Positions 23,522-38,435 of a stretch of DNA of 64,000 bases are shown in pieces. Position numbers and translations under genes: made by a program. Position 1 is the first letter of the stretch. The number at the start of each line of letters is the position of its first letter. The DNA is from Owenia fusiformis (lineage: Eukaryota; Annelida; Polychaeta; Sabellida; Oweniidae). Below the pieces are notes generated by a model that ran no database searches, was not told the origin of the DNA, and saw nothing but the letters and a program-made list of their open reading frames with translations. The stretch covers positions 20,880,822-20,944,821 of the forward strand of contig CAIIXF020000008.1 in NCBI GenBank assembly GCA_903813345.2, written 5' to 3'.

Positions 23522-24073
23522 CTAAAATAAACAACCCAAAGAAATCAAATGAAGTGATGAACTAGATATGGAATAACTCAGGTTGATATTCATTGATGCA
23601 TACAATTTAAACAGTAAAATGAACATAAAAGTTGTTACAAATTAGAAGCACTATTTTAAAGATATCTTAATTGACAAGTTAATTTTGTGAAGTTAAGCAA
23701 AGACAGGATTATTGGTTTAGCACAAACTATTGTTATTTTTGTCAATAAATAAGTGACCAGACCAGATATAAGCTGATCTACTAATTAGCTTTACTATCAA
23801 GTTTTGTCCTGCCGCTCATCTCTATTAACAATTACAAAATACCAACCTGGGTCAGAGACTCTGCCTGAGTCTAGAAAGTCACATCTATAAATCAACATTC
23901 TTAAATTTTCAAAAATTACATGTATTATACTTTTTTATTACTTGCCATGTTCCATAGTGAAATGAAAACTTCATGTTGTCTCATTGGTTTGAATTCCTAA
24001 GTATAGAGAACCAAAATGGAGACCTGGCGTGGGCACACCTTTTGGGCCTCCTGGTACTGGACCAATAGCTTGG

Positions 24074-24234
24074 TCAATACTCGACTTCATTTGTGACTAG
24101 GCCTAGATTATCGAAGGAAGTCTGGGACTGGAAGTATGCGACTTTGAAATCTACTGCCAGTTTATATCCCTGTGCTGGATTATGGGCAATATGGGGCCTT
24201 GTAAGTTCATCCCTTGTACACTGTAAGATGGTTG
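24074..24234 (-). CDS. Candidate terminal exon, unknown
   Basis: On the minus strand an acceptor (catatgtatttttcttttag) is followed, after two bases, by 52 codons ending in TGA at 24074-24076. It includes CTRDELTRPHIAHNPAQGYK and ends NLGLVTNEVEY. A second frame is also open for 27 codons, so the coding call is weak. If real, it would end a gene upstream of the 23443 candidate, which is hard to reconcile with that exon being in the same gene. Confidence 0.2.
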
Positions 24235-27200
24235 CTAAAAGAAAAATACATATGTTATGATATTCACTGGGAGAGTATAGAGTGAACATAAAGAAACACT
24301 GTTGTAAAGTGCAGCATTAAACAAGAAATACTGAAAGTTGCTATTCCAGTGAAAAAATGCAGAGAACTGAACTAAAAATATGAACTTTTTGGCGACCTTG
24401 AACATTTTGAGTTCTGAATTTATACCAAAGTCCAAGTTTTAATGCTAATATGGTTGACAGAACAAACAGATAGAATGTAATTATACCGATTATGATAATT
24501 AATAATCAATCACCTGGAACAGGTATGCAACGAACAAACTGATTTTGAGTTTCTATATTGCAGCCATCCTTCACTGATTCCTAACTTCCGGTTTCTTCCA
24601 ATGACACGCCCAAACCAAATTCATATGATCCATACTGGAGAGAAAAATTCCCGGGAATTTATTAAGACAGTCATGTCGTTGACTGTGTTTGAATACACAA
24701 CCAAGCCCCGGGTATTAAATAACCCCTTGTTTGAATTTGATAAACGCTGAACGTAGTTTCATTGCGAAGTAAATAGATGGCGAAGTGTGTTGCATAACTA
24801 TTAAGAGTCTAAATATAATTTGGCGCACCAGCCAAGTTTTGTTCATAGTATAAAGTCTAGAATGAAGTACCATAGCACTGATTTCCTTGGTAATCTTAAT
24901 GAGTAACAACACGACCAGTAGGCAGGCTCTTAATTGATTTAATCCAGAGAGATGTTGTGATAATTAAATGGACAGCTTCATAATTGATATATAAGCATGA
25001 AAGCACTTAGAGGCTATGATGCTAAATGCTACTGAACCCTTTAACAAATTCCCGGGAGCCACTGAGATTTAATATTTTAAGATCACTCTGAACTTCTTGT
25101 ATTACGTAATATTAAAAACAAATTTCATTAACTCTAACTACACGTTTAGACCGTTCCCACGATTTTGAAAATCTGACCCTTGGTGCCCTATAGTTGAAAT
25201 GCGAAACATATGTTCTTGTCGCAATCTTAATTTGTTAACCATGTCCTATATTGATATGCTGCCATTTATTACAGACAGACTCGATCTCTAATCATAGGGT
25301 TACATTTTATGATTCTCAGACCAGTTGGACTACAATGAATAAACTATTCTTTATATCTTCCAATATGTAAACCGATATGATAAATCAACCTTTCATATTT
25401 TAAATGTTTACCAAATTGACAAGACATAAAGATAACTTATTTTCTAATTGAAAATAATCGTGAGAAAATGCCACCAGAGAATATTGTGTTGATCTTGAAA
25501 TACAATCCAGTAGACAGGATATCCCCAGTGTTATAACCGACATGCATGACTGAACATTCCGCATTGGGAATACAATGTTAACACTTCGGCACCTGTAACA
25601 ACGGTGTAAGCCTTATCCAAATCATCGATGTCTGGGAGAGCATGTTATACTCAGTCTAAAGCCCAATATTTAATTTAAAAATAACATAAACGCCTATAAA
25701 CAATATACTAATGAATAAAGAAGGATCATCAGTATAAGGACATGAACAAATAAAATGACGCTTTCATGGTCAATTTTGAGACTACTGATTAGAGTTTTCA
25801 AAATATTGCCCCTTTACCTTTCATAATTAAAGGAGGTGACTGAAAAAAATCAGTTAAACATTTGCCATCGTACAGAAACGTTGGTGCTGCTATATAACTT
25901 TAAGATAACGTAATGTACCAAAGAACGGAACTGCTTCGAAATCGTCTGGAGTCTCGGTCACTGCACTCACAGGTCTTAGTGATGCAGCAAGAATGGAATT
26001 CAATTTATAATTCTGAAGAGACTACACTTGAAACTGTAGAGCAAACCAACGAAACTAAGGCGTATTTTAAAGCCAAAAATATGATAATTCATTTGTGTTA
26101 TCAAAGGCCATCAAATATTAGTTTGAAATTGATACACAGATGCGCACGGACCAAAAGCGCGTCTGATAAGTTTTATTTATTTATCATCCATCTGTATCCC
26201 GAATGCATCCTCTTTATTTATCTTTACCAAACTCAAGTCTTCGACTGCTTTACAGCTAGTCGTTTATCAGTACAGGGTCTAAACGTTACCTCAAACACAT
26301 AACCCAAAACAGAACTCGCTATAGCTAATCATTTTCAGCCTACTCCGTAAAGGTGATCGCCATAAGGTGAGGAGTAAGAAAGTTTACACATTTGAACTAA
26401 GTTTCAGTCCCAGGGAAATCTCACTTACGATACATACTGTGATATAAGATGCTCGGAATCTGAGTTGATCTCGCCAGTATGTATTACTTTTAAATCAGGA
26501 GGATTATTAATGCAACTGCACCGGATTATCGACACTGTACTACCGGGATACACAGATATAATCGTATATACGTGGATTAAGTTTTGTGGTTACGGGGGAT
26601 TATCGTCCTACCTGTTGAAATTTCATTTACCTGGAAAACAGGAAATACTTCACACTTTTGCGGAGGGAAGTAAGTATCTAAATATCTCAGACGATCGCTG
26701 AATTATTACGTACTAAGCTTCACTCGATGGATTAATATATTTTGGATGCGCAAAGATATGAGTCTCATTGACTAATCTGCCATTGGGTGCAACTGATACA
26801 AAAATCATCCCCTTTGCGTTACTTCTTCAAATTATGTTTTATTTTGCAGTAATAAGGTAATTAGCCTTCCTATGTTCACTAGTACACCTGGATAGACCCT
26901 GGGGCTAAGAGAAGTTAGTTTATACTTTAGTTTTTGTAAATCTAAATTCAGTATCTTATTTAAAAGTTGTTATTATTAAGGCGAGGTAATGCAACTCTGT
27001 TGGGTTACAAGTATACGCTTGATGCCACATGTTTGCTGTTTTCGTTCTTGCTTTATGTAGACTGATGAACACTGTGACTTCTTGATTATCTGTATCAAGA
27101 AAGGTGCAAGAAAATCAAATTCATCAAATTTCATCAAGACTTTCTGTAGATATTGTACACGCTAAAGTGATAGGAAGAGCGTGTGCGTTCTAAGGTCAAC

Positions 27201-27759
27201 AGAATGAGTGCATTATTTCAAGACAGACATTACGCTTACGTATTTCTCGAATGCGAATGTCTGTTCTTTGAGTATTTGTATTAGTATGATTAATATCGTT
27301 ATGAGAACATAAGTTAAAGACAATGTTGTACATACATACGTTTATACATGTACTAGTACTTTAATCTGGAATGTTTTTTAGCAACACTGCAAAGTCTGCA
27401 ATCTATACCTTCCGTTGTGTATGTTGAACCTCCAACATCTAGTCAGTTCAAGTAGCCACAAGAGGTATAACCCTTCCAAGTCATAACATGTCGTACTTAT
27501 CACGCTTTCCTGGCGAGATATCTAGAGAGAAACCCGACTAGAAATCACGCACGTAAGCGTTACTCCATACAGGTGCATATATGGGGGAGGCGTGAGAGAC
27601 TTATGTCAGTCTTTGAATGATGTAATTCCATGAAAAGTCAAAGGGGGAATTTTAAAGGGGAACTCCTACCTTCCTGTAAAAGTATAAAAAATTTCAAGTG
27701 CTTCTCCCAGACAGGTGTATTTTCATATGATGTAGGTCTCCTTACTTTTTTCTTTCCAG
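24235..27759. other. AT-rich unique DNA, nothing firmly identified
   Basis: The 129-codon frame at 25913-26302 and the 78-codon frame at 26465-26701 have no recognisable domains. The second runs into a consensus donor (gggaa|gtaagtatc at 26670), but no matching acceptor partner was found. Confidence 0.3.
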
Positions 27760-27858
27760 TATCATCAAAATACAAGGAACACCTTTAAAACTGTCGATAC
27801 AGAAGAAATGGAAGAGCCACAATGCTCTTTGAATGGAGGGAACATTATTTTAAGAAAG
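27760..27858 (+). CDS. Candidate coding exon, unknown gene
   Basis: After a long pyrimidine tract and AG (cttacttttttctttccag) a phase-0 frame of 33 codons reads YHQNTRNTFKTVDTEEMEEP then QCSLNGGNIILRK, ending at a weak donor (agaaag|gtgttg). The neighbouring candidate at 27945 starts in phase 0, so the two would join across an ~86-base intron. Acidic, Asn-rich composition; no family recognised. Confidence 0.25.
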
Positions 27859-27944
27859 GTGTTGAGTGAAAAATGTTAAGTGAGGTTTTTAGGCATGTAT
27901 TTAGGGGTGTTTGTGCAGTTTATGTGATAATGTCATGTTTTCAG

Positions 27945-28091
27945 TGGAACAACAGCGAAAGCCAAAGCCGACCGGGCGAGTTGCTGAAACCGATTGATAT
28001 CGCATCAGTTTACCCAGATGGGATGTCTACATCATGGCGATTTTTACTTCAACTGTGGTTTACTGTAACGTGGGAAGAGATATCTAAGTAA
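27945..28091 (+). CDS. Candidate terminal coding exon, unknown gene
   Basis: An acceptor (aatgtcatgttttcag) is followed by 48 codons and TAA, with noticeably higher GC than its surroundings. It includes QSRPGELLKPIDIASVYPDG and ends LWFTVTWEEISK. It is phase-compatible with 27760-27858. No family is recognised. The last codons overlap a possible donor (ctaa|gtaaac), so it may not be terminal. Confidence 0.25.
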   Translation, partial: WNNSESQSRPGELLKPIDIASVYPDGMSTSWRFLLQLWFTVTWEEISK

Positions 28092-31000
28092 ACCAGACAT
28101 AGTTTAGACAGAGGAACACTTATCAGAGCATCATGGACAGTATTGGTCACACTATAGCTTTATTATCTCCACACCCAGATAGAACCCAATAAATGGACTC
28201 AAAATTCATAAATTCAAATGGACTATGTGACTTCTGAAGAACAAAAGCGAACATGTAAATAACATGTAACAGTTGAACATAAACTAGATGAAATCGCCAG
28301 AGGGCTGGAACAAAAGATTGTAAAAGATTTCGCAAGTACACAATGGGATTTTACGAGCTGATGTGCCGGGATTTATCTAAAGCTATAAACCTCAGCAATT
28401 TCTAGGTGAATTGATAAATTACATACACAAATACCAACCGTTTACCAACAAACAAATTCCGATAGGCTCAACAATAGGATATCACCTCTTAGTTAATGAC
28501 ATTTGGAAACGGAGGCAATTTTTAAGAAATATCTTCAAGAATGTGTACTTGATAGACTGTGTTTGAGGATTGAGCAATATCCAAGCCAGTAAATAATTAC
28601 ATATTATATTGTGAGTAGGTCGGAGTAGGCACATATCAAGAGGCTCTTGATTCTTGGAAGTTGGCATAACCTACCCTAATATTTAATTGCTACCAATGGA
28701 TCTGGTCTATCTTCTTTTGGGTACCTAGCATTCCACGATCTAAATTAATTGTGTAAATTTAAGCGTTTCGTTCCTGGAATCAGACCTACATCATTTTTAG
28801 TTAGAAATTATAGTTGTATGAACATATAAATTGGAAACAGACGTAATGATGATATTTTTACTATTTGCAGAAATACAAGTTCGACACACTGAAACAGTGA
28901 ATACACCATACAAAGTTTGGTAAGTTATTTTTTATTTTTCCACTTAGACTAGAATGTTTATGATCTGAAAATGTTGCTTCAGAAGTGTTAATCCGTTTAA
29001 GTAAATTAACATTAGCATTTAGCATTAAAAGTGCGCCTGATGGGGAAATTGAATCAAAGATCTGTAAAATGGCATTTGGTATTAAATGTACGCGATAAAC
29101 GTGAATCTATGTGTAACCATTAGGCGGTATCAGAGTATTTCATCAGTCGACGTTTTATAAAAAATAACAAATTAGTGTTCTACAGTTATAACAGTTATGT
29201 CAATATTTTCTTCATTATTCCTCAGTTCAGATAAACAAAGGCCAAGTCATATAACCCGGGTACTAAATCTTACATTGGTTTCGTCGTGAAACTGTCTAGT
29301 TTAGTTTCACATTTGTAAGTCGACGCTAATATCATTTAAACCTGGTTGGAACACAGTTTCAACCTGCTAACTAACACATATAAATTACTGGAAATTGGTT
29401 CCACAACGTATAATAAATGGGGATAACTCATCAGTGACTGGGGAACGCACTATGATGCATATGGAAACTAATCTCGATGTCCTAGTTGGGAAAAGGAACT
29501 CCACTCAACAGGAGTGCTCATAAAGGATAAGGATACAGAGAAAACTGATGTCCCATTTTTCACTCCTAACTATCTCAGGTACTCGTTGACCGCTGGGTAT
29601 CAGCTATATGCTCGTGAAAGCATGATATATTGACGAAACATACTATCGAGATACAACAGTCAGCATTTGCTTATTTCTCTGTGTGTGTCCAGTTAAAATA
29701 GATAAACAGCTCGTCCCGTCGAATGACCAAATTCTCTAAATATTAGCCTCTATGGTGGACCATGTCTAATCAGTTTACCCAAGAGTGAATATCTTCCCAA
29801 AGAAGAAGACAAAATAAAAGTAAGTCAGATTGGACCCTCTCTCCCCGCAGTGTGTTTACACCATAAACAACTCAATTTACCAAAATAAAGGGGATTGATC
29901 GATAAGGAAATCGAGATAAAAGGTTAAAATAATTTGTTGTCAGATGCCACAGGCAAACAGTGGCACTTTTACATGTTCTCGCTATAAGTCACAGATTTGA
30001 TTTACTTCCATTTTGTGCACTAGTTCTCACGATGATAGTAAAACATTCCTATGTCAATTGTGAATGAATGTTCAAACTTGACATACAGATTTCCTATCGA
30101 TAATTTGTAATTTGAACAGATACCAGAATGTAAGTCTATCTATCTTGGAATGATAACCATACTTTTGATTTGTTGATTGTTGTGTTACGTATGTTAAGAC
30201 TTTGATGAGATATTCTCCAGTGTGTAGCATTTTTCGTAACTTTGTCTCAATTCTTGGAAAATACGTTGTTCCAGTATAAGATACACAACAACAGAATCAG
30301 TCATGTTAAAACTAAGAGCATCTATAACGTATGTTGTCTATTGGAACATAGTTACTGTCTGTATCTGTTCCAACAGTAATTGATGTATCTTACAAACAGA
30401 TTTAGCAAAAATGTCCAAATGGCGTAACCAGTGAGAGCAACGCAGCTGCTCATCGTGTATAGTAAAGCTCCAACATCATGTTATGTCACGAAGACATTTT
30501 AAATTGACTTTCAAAGCTGCAATTTGGTATACCTTTCAAAGGATATTTACTTATCCAAGGTTACCGGGGAAATTCTTGCTAAAGTGATCGGGTGATAGTT
30601 CAGCACCTCTACGATATAACTGGAGGAGGTCACAATCCACGATTCTTTATGTTCTTCACCAAATATTTAGCATTGTGTCATCTGTCTATACATTGATCTT
30701 GATGGTGCAGTCTGAGGGGTTCTGGAGGTTCAGTGGTCAAAATTGATTAAACTGCTAAATGTAGAATTAGTGGTATGGTGTGAGGATGCAAAATCTCTGT
30801 CAATAATGTTTCCGATCTCAATCTATTTCAAGGATTCTACGAGGTTAATATATCAGGGCAAGTATCAGATTTGACTGCAAGCCTGTCCAACCAATTTGTC
30901 AAGGTCAATCGGGAAAACATCAGCGTCAAATTCAATTAAAGATGAACCGACGCTATCAAAATTTCTGAAGTTTGGTGCAAGATGTCTTATAAACACACAT

Positions 31001-34000
31001 GCAGTGAATTTGTGGAGTTTAATAAAGTTATGTTAAAAGTTACGAATAATATAGAGATTGAATAAAATGGAAACGCACAACAGGAACGGTAAAAAAGCAC
31101 AAATAAGTGATAGTGTGCTATAAATATACATTTGAAGATTCCATATTGTGTAGCGTAGTCTCTTATCATTCAAATGAACCAGACTGACATAGAAAAAAAC
31201 TGATAATTTTGATCTTTGTTTTTTTTATTGAGTTGAAATGATATCCATTGAAGGTCTGCCGAATTTCTATCAACGAAATCAAGCCATGAAACTCAATTTT
31301 GTTCATAACAGGGTTACGATCCATTGATCTCAGGACAGATATTTGGAGGAGATGTTTGAAGTACAGAACTTCTACAAGTGCTATATGATAAAGAATATAC
31401 AGTTCAGGGATGGTTTTATTGACCTCCAACACAGCATATATCTATCATCATAGACTAGGCGGAACAGCCAAACAAGAATGATGTCTTGCTTAAGATGTAC
31501 TTCTAACACAAATAAATATAAATAAGCATTCCCGTTTACATAAACTTCTAACTAAAACACAGCCAGTTGCTTCAAAGGAGAAATACTCATCCTTATAAAC
31601 GGAATCACAAGATGTTCAGCACATTTAGGTAATATTTTCTGTGAAAGTAATTTATTGCTTTGTGTCTGACTTGACAGTAATACATTATCCCCCATCTCAT
31701 GGGCATGAACATTAGAGGCTATAAGTACCACAGGATTTGCTTTATATGTGTTGGGTCATTGAAAATCTGGTCAAATGACAAAACTCTGGTGTGATGCTAA
31801 GATAATGTCAAATCCAGATGGTAGTTACATGATACCATAATACAGGTCATGCTTGGACAGTATTAATGTATTGTATCGTTTACAGATCAACCTGTGGTGT
31901 GTTAAGTGATTTGGTCAGTTTGAAACCATGTTTCTAAAGCTCCCTATGTTCTCCCTAAGAATGTTGTGTATTACTCATATTTCTTCATGTTTTCCTCGTG
32001 GATTTTGTTGCAGAAAGATCACAAGAGATGCTACAGTTTTCACTTTGTCTCGTATCTGGTATCACCAGTGCACCACTTCAATGAAATAACAAGATAACAT
32101 TTTAGTACTTGTCTAAACTTCCAAAGGCATACTTCATTGCCTAAAACGTTTTCTTTTTGCTGAGAATTTATTTAGACAAGCCAAGACAGACTGAAGGAAA
32201 ATGAGAAAGAAATTGCAAGAATTTTCCCACCAAGACTGACGAAACCTAATCTATAGTTGTGTATGTGTTTTAACCATAGGTCCTGACTGGGCAACATAAG
32301 CCAAACTCATCAATGAAATCAGGTGTACCTGTATATTGTGTCTTCCTTTAAATAAGTATGGCTCTCTTATTTTTATGTTATGTATTCAAGTCACTATATT
32401 TGCATAGATGAGTACTAGAAAACATATTCTTAATTTCATTTTGAAATAATAATTTTGTTTTGTCTGATAGGCATGGTAATAAAGACATTATTGGTTCGTA
32501 TGGAAGTGTTAACTTTATTTGTGTTTTATAAGTCTAAGTAATGATGAGTAATGGGGTGACATCACTGACATTCTTGGGAATTTTCCCAGGACTTCAGATC
32601 TCTGATCTTGCGCCTAAATCATTATAAATCATCAGCCGATGGTAAACCAGGAGACATCACAAAAACAAATATCCACAAATATCCACAAAACGCATATAAC
32701 TTTATTTCTAATGATTAAAATACTTCGAAGTGTCTAGAATTTTAACACACTCCATATCTCACACCGTGAACGATTTTCATAAATAGAAATCCGGAGGTTT
32801 TTCTTTGAGATATCATTTTATTTTTTCACACTTGGGCTGGATGGTGTTATAAAAGGTCTGGTTCGCCATAGACATGTAAGCCCACCTATACCGGAGTGTG
32901 CTGCTTGATATTATATCTGGCGCACATAATCTTCTGCAAGAATTTGCAACTGGCACATGAGAAATAGACTCACACTGGATCGAATATCAAAAAAAGATTC
33001 CAGAAGACAAAGAAACATCTCTTACTGGAAACATTCGTATCTTCTTGTCTTTTTGTCAGTTTTGTTATCTGATATCAGCGTAATTACATGATGTATCACA
33101 ACAAACAGAGGTAAAGGGTGAAATGTTTGGGGTAGACCACTGATGGCTGCTTTATATAGTGCAAGAACATCAAAACACACGTCAAGAAATAGCCAGTGTT
33201 GCCTGGTAACCATAGTCCATCTAAACAAATGTCAAATAAGATACAATATTGCGGTAAGAAGCTGATAAACGAGGTCGTCATGGACACATCTAAAGCTGTA
33301 TGTACGAGGCCACTTGTGATGTATATACACTTCTCTTGAACTATCTCGGTAGCACCATTTAGCATGTAAACATCTAGCACAATATACCCAGATTATCTGG
33401 CTATATCGATACAACATTTGAATCCCAGTTGCATTTTTTACCTATTTGCTCATCTCTTAGTATTGAATTGAATTTGGTATAGTTTGGGTGGCCGCCTGTG
33501 TAAAGCTCGTGTCGTCCTCACATTTTCACAGATAACAACATTCTCAAATCTCATGTAAATAAGCTTAAATAAAGAATATGTTGAAATCAAATGCCAAAAA
33601 TTAGAAAATGGATTACTATCTCAGATTATATGAGTCAACTTTTTGAAAGGAGTTGTTGGCGTTGATAGCAAAGATTATGTGATAAATACCTGAGAAGAAT
33701 CTAGGGTGAGGGGTGATATTAATATAAACAAGCCCGACTCCAAACACTAAATAGATACATCCTACACTCCAGACGATTCTCAGATAACTCTAAAATACAG
33801 GAATTTGAAAAGGAAGCTTTGTTTAAAGAGGATTTTGTGACGTATTCTGTGAATCCACGGACGTAAAGATTTTAAATAGAGGCTTATCTTTTGTGTATTG
33901 AGATTTTGATGAGTTTTTTTTATGATGACATAGTTGTATGTAAAAAGTGCTGAACAGGAAGTAAACCATCTGTCAACAAGACTGAAGAAAATGATGTCCA

Positions 34001-37000
34001 AGCTAAAATGTGACCATTTGTATTTGACAATTCCTTACTGAGCCCAGTGATAATCTGACCAGAGGTTGTATATAACGGGAAGTTAGATAAAATGTCTGTA
34101 TACTTTCACAGAATTATTAGTATGTAGTCGCAGGAAGATACATACCAGCATACCAATACTCTAATTAGAACAAAATATAGATAGTAAAACATCACGGCGT
34201 CTCATGGGTCCGACTGAAAGGACGCACCGTGAGCAGACGAATTGTGAGTTAGATTACCTTTGAAATAGATAAAACGACAGGACACGCGAGGTACCTAACA
34301 GACAAAATGACAATTAAAAGAAACAAATGACAAGATGTAGACTTGTAAGTGAATAAGGTACTACACCCAAGATGGAAGTCTATGCTCATCATTGAGGAGC
34401 ATTAAATCGTGCTCAAATAGGGCAAAACCAAGAATCCGAAACCAAAAGAGATGAAACTCACACATGGTGAGCAGTGAGGGGTCTTAACCAACAAGTTTCA
34501 TTTTCACAATTTGTGGTTACCTGGAGGAGTCGCTAATGGAATCGCCATCCAGAATTCCTATTAAAACATTCTGAGGCGTCCGTGATAATCCTTACCCTAT
34601 CAGCGCAGGATGAGTTTAAAACAACTGAAAATGACCACGGAACATTGACAACAACCAAAGAAAAACAAGCCCATAGCACCAAACGATTATCATCCTATGA
34701 AAATAACCAGGTTATCATGGCAGCATAGTATACCTATCTCGGTTGAGGCAATCGATTAGTTGGTTTTATTCCGACTAAAACAGATATTTGCAAAATAATC
34801 CCATGCTCTCTACAGAATAATGATGCATGTTTTATGAAAAGCGAGACACGAAATGCAAAAATAAATGTATTTTTCCCCAGTCACTCGTACTGTCTGTACG
34901 TCGGTGATACGTACTTTAGTGGATTTATAAATACATTTTTGATTCGGTTTACGTAAGAAATAGCAAGTAGTAGTTTGACTGGTTCTATCATCCTACTTCT
35001 ATTCTTGGGTTTTAAATATGGTCTATATCATGATTTAAGAGGTTTGCGTTGTTTCGGGGTTCAAATGTTACAATTGAAAGAAAACAACATATTAAAACAT
35101 GATTTCTTGTCTGTGCCAGGATGAAGAAAATATATTCAATGTCATGATAGGGCTCGTGAGAAGAAGGCGAAGTAAGGAAAGATCAGCAGCAGTTAGGTTA
35201 TCAATCCAGTAATAGAAACTTGGATTTAATGAGTGTAACCCTCAAGCTCACTATCAAAAGAGAATTGAAACCATATGAAGGAAATGTTGCGGCTGCAAGC
35301 ATTGCAGCTTTTCTAAAGGGGAAACTGTATCCGTTTAAATTGCATAACCCAGCATGTAAAAATTCTATTAAATAATCAAAATTCTTGAAACACCACGTTC
35401 AACTGTCAATTGGCGCTTTCTTGGTCATTTACATATATCATTGAAATGTTACATTTTCGTAACATGGATGCAAGAGGGACTTACATAAAGTTCTATCTGG
35501 TTTGATTCTGGCACGCACCTGGGAAATGTAGAATATCTTCAACCCTAGGTCATTAAAACCCCACTAAATCGTACCTGGATTCAATTGAAAGCATCGATTA
35601 CTCAAGAAGTATCCTTTCATGTTTTTCCTGATGACAAACTCAGTCATCTTATCGTAATATATTGCAATATCTGAAGACAGAACAACTGTGTACAGTTCTG
35701 GATTTTCCACATATATCTCACAATGACAAGCACAATTATCTTAAGTGTTATTGTATATATTTATACTATTTGGATTTAGGTAGATAGTATGTAAGCATGT
35801 TTTAGAGGTCATGAGGGTGTTTGGACAAGTGCAAAACCATGTTTTAGAAGATACCCAGAAATCTTCGCAACAGTTAAAGTAACTTTCCCACGAACGGCTC
35901 GCTGCCTGGACGGAGTTATCTCTGTTATTTTGGTACTTTGATACTACAAAATATCTTTGATATCAGAAATTGATCCTAAAAATACATTATGCATCTCACC
36001 TGAGATAAAGTAGGTAAATGGCTGGTATAAGTGTGCAGTAGTAGTATTCTGGTTGTCATGGTGACCGTGTAGGAATGGTGATTTTGATGATGGGGTTTTG
36101 ACAGAAGGGTAAGAGGAGATCAAGTCCCATGAGAAAGCACAAGAGGCAACATTACAATAACTTGAAGTATAATTAGATTAATTAATCCGATAAATAAGCA
36201 TAAGTGGCAATGCTTGAAATATATGTATATAAATACTGCACAGAATGATAGGACGCTTTATATCAGTATACACATATTTATTGTCCTATATTTTCCAAAT
36301 TATAGACATAACTAATTCCCAATCTTAAACATGCAAATCATTTGATATTGTTTACAAGCATTTACATTTTCTGATAGTCAAAACATTTCCAAATCTGGAA
36401 TGGGTTCAAATGGTAACTAAAAGGGAACCTGACATGATGTCAGAGAACAGTATATGAATTATAACCATATCTTTCCCTGACACTAATTGCTTACATAATT
36501 CCTCTATGTCCTCTATGAGGAACATGCAACAATTCCAGATATCCCTCCAATAATAATCATTAAATTAGGATATAATCATATTATATACAATATTTAACAT
36601 ACTTTCATATTTGTAATTGCTTATATTTCCTTCATTAATATTTCATTATTTGCATTAGGTAATATGATATTCATAGCACCCATCCACTCGATATATGAAT
36701 GTAGAAGTGTAACCCAATTTGACATAAATGATTGGACGCTATCTCTGAAATGATTCAATATTTTGGGGGTCGAAAAGCTGAAGAACAGACTACTGCACAT
36801 CAGTATATCATACAAGCTCATACACATATAACGAGTGATAAGAATGCTAATATGACATTGTAAGCTGACACTGACCGCTTTCCAGAGCAGATTCAGAATG
36901 TCATATAATCATAATTAATATGTCACTAATGTGTTTACTCTATGTATATTGCTTATGTTATTGCCATTATTGTAGTACATTCTAATCGTTCCAGTAAATA

Positions 37001-38435
37001 TCTCGCCCATTGTGCTGGATTCCGATACGTTTTCAATGAACTCCAATCCTGAACCTTTCAAGCAAAGTCCTTTGTTTTGACTCTTAGTACATGTAGTGTA
37101 CATATGCCATATTCTCAAGTTCAAGTTTCTTGAAATGCCACTTATATAATATCAAGTCTTTATTGAAACGAGTTGCCTAATATTTGCCAATCAACGGATT
37201 ATCCCCCTACACCACCACTCCATCTATTGATATTTCTCATGGGCGTAATGAGTCCCCAGAGTCAGCTTAATTAATACAAACTTGGAAATACGCCAACAAG
37301 CAACCTATAAACAGATAAATCACAATCAATAATTTTACAGCAGAAGTCAAACATTCCTCAATCGATTTTCCGAAGTTTTATCCTATGGTCCTATGGTCTT
37401 TCAATTAAAGGTATTGAAACAGTATTTGAGTTTAAATAAAAATTGAAATGTCCATCAATATTGACTTTTCTAAGACTAACATATGTTTCTGAGAGTTCAA
37501 TGCATGGCACCTGGCCCCTTGTCTATACAGTGGTGCCCTCTCCTGCCAGTTTCAACTGTCATATTACGTCATGAACGACCAGCTGCCCATATTATTATAA
37601 GCGTATTAGATACTATTGATACCATAGAAGCCTCAGTCAAGTTTAGTAGTGGGAAGCCCAGTAATTATGGAACCACTATGAGCTATTTTGATAATTAAAG
37701 GTTTCATAATCGAAGTAGGTTGTCTTACATTTTGCCTTTGTCTGAATAGCTTAGTTCCATTTAAATCAGTGGCAATATTAATAGTCTGTCAAGAATTAGA
37801 TAATAACCAACTGGTTAATCTGAATTCAATTTGATTGCTACCACTATCAGTTTAAGCTTTATGAAAAACATTGACATACGACCAGCATCAGATAGCAACA
37901 TAATGCTACTTTTGATTAAGCCCTAGCGACTATTATGTACAAAAATACAAGACGAGAGAAAATGTTTTGTTGGCGATGATAGCCACATCAACATGAATAT
38001 TTATTGAGATATACTTAGAACATAGGTAAATGCTAATCAATAACAATTATCGTGAAAAGATTTATTTCACCATGTATTCGTGGGTCAGTTCAAAATCGTA
38101 TTATGAGGGGTGGGGAATGGGGATATACACGGGTATTGGGATGTACATCGATGGTAATACTGCTAGATTGTCCAGAAAGAGTTCAAAAACGACAAGCCTG
38201 TTTCTACAAATGCAACACTAATCGGTAACTACCATAATTTAGGAGGGTAGTAGCATAGGTTCAGACATGTTACAGACATAAAGGTGCTGATGTATTGGGC
38301 AGTTGGTAATTTGCTACATCTACCAAAGTAGACACAATATGTGGTAAATATATTGTTGTACTGTGCTGGTATGTGGTGCACTCGATGGTACCCTAGTCCA
38401 AGATTTAACATGAAAAGGCAAATAATAATTGCTTT
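28092..38435. other. About 10 kb of AT-rich DNA without a supported gene
   Basis: Two splice-bounded snippets were seen on the + strand: 28871-28919 (tttgcag ... gttt|ggtaagtt; 49 nt) and 32014-32097 (ttgttgcag, then 27 codons and TAA). Neither has enough length or context to call. No satellites or transposon ends were recognised. Confidence 0.35.

Noticed and set aside
25913-26302. 129-codon + strand frame with an acidic, Gln-rich start
   Set aside because: It has no promoter, splice sites or recognisable domain, and the second half is low-complexity.
28871-28919. 49-nt + strand stretch between strong acceptor and donor
   Set aside because: Its phase does not connect to 27945-28091 or to 32014, and its length is too small for independent support.
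32014-32097. 27-codon + strand frame after a good acceptor (ttgttgcag) ending in TAA
   Set aside because: There is no upstream partner exon and no homology, so it is likely chance.
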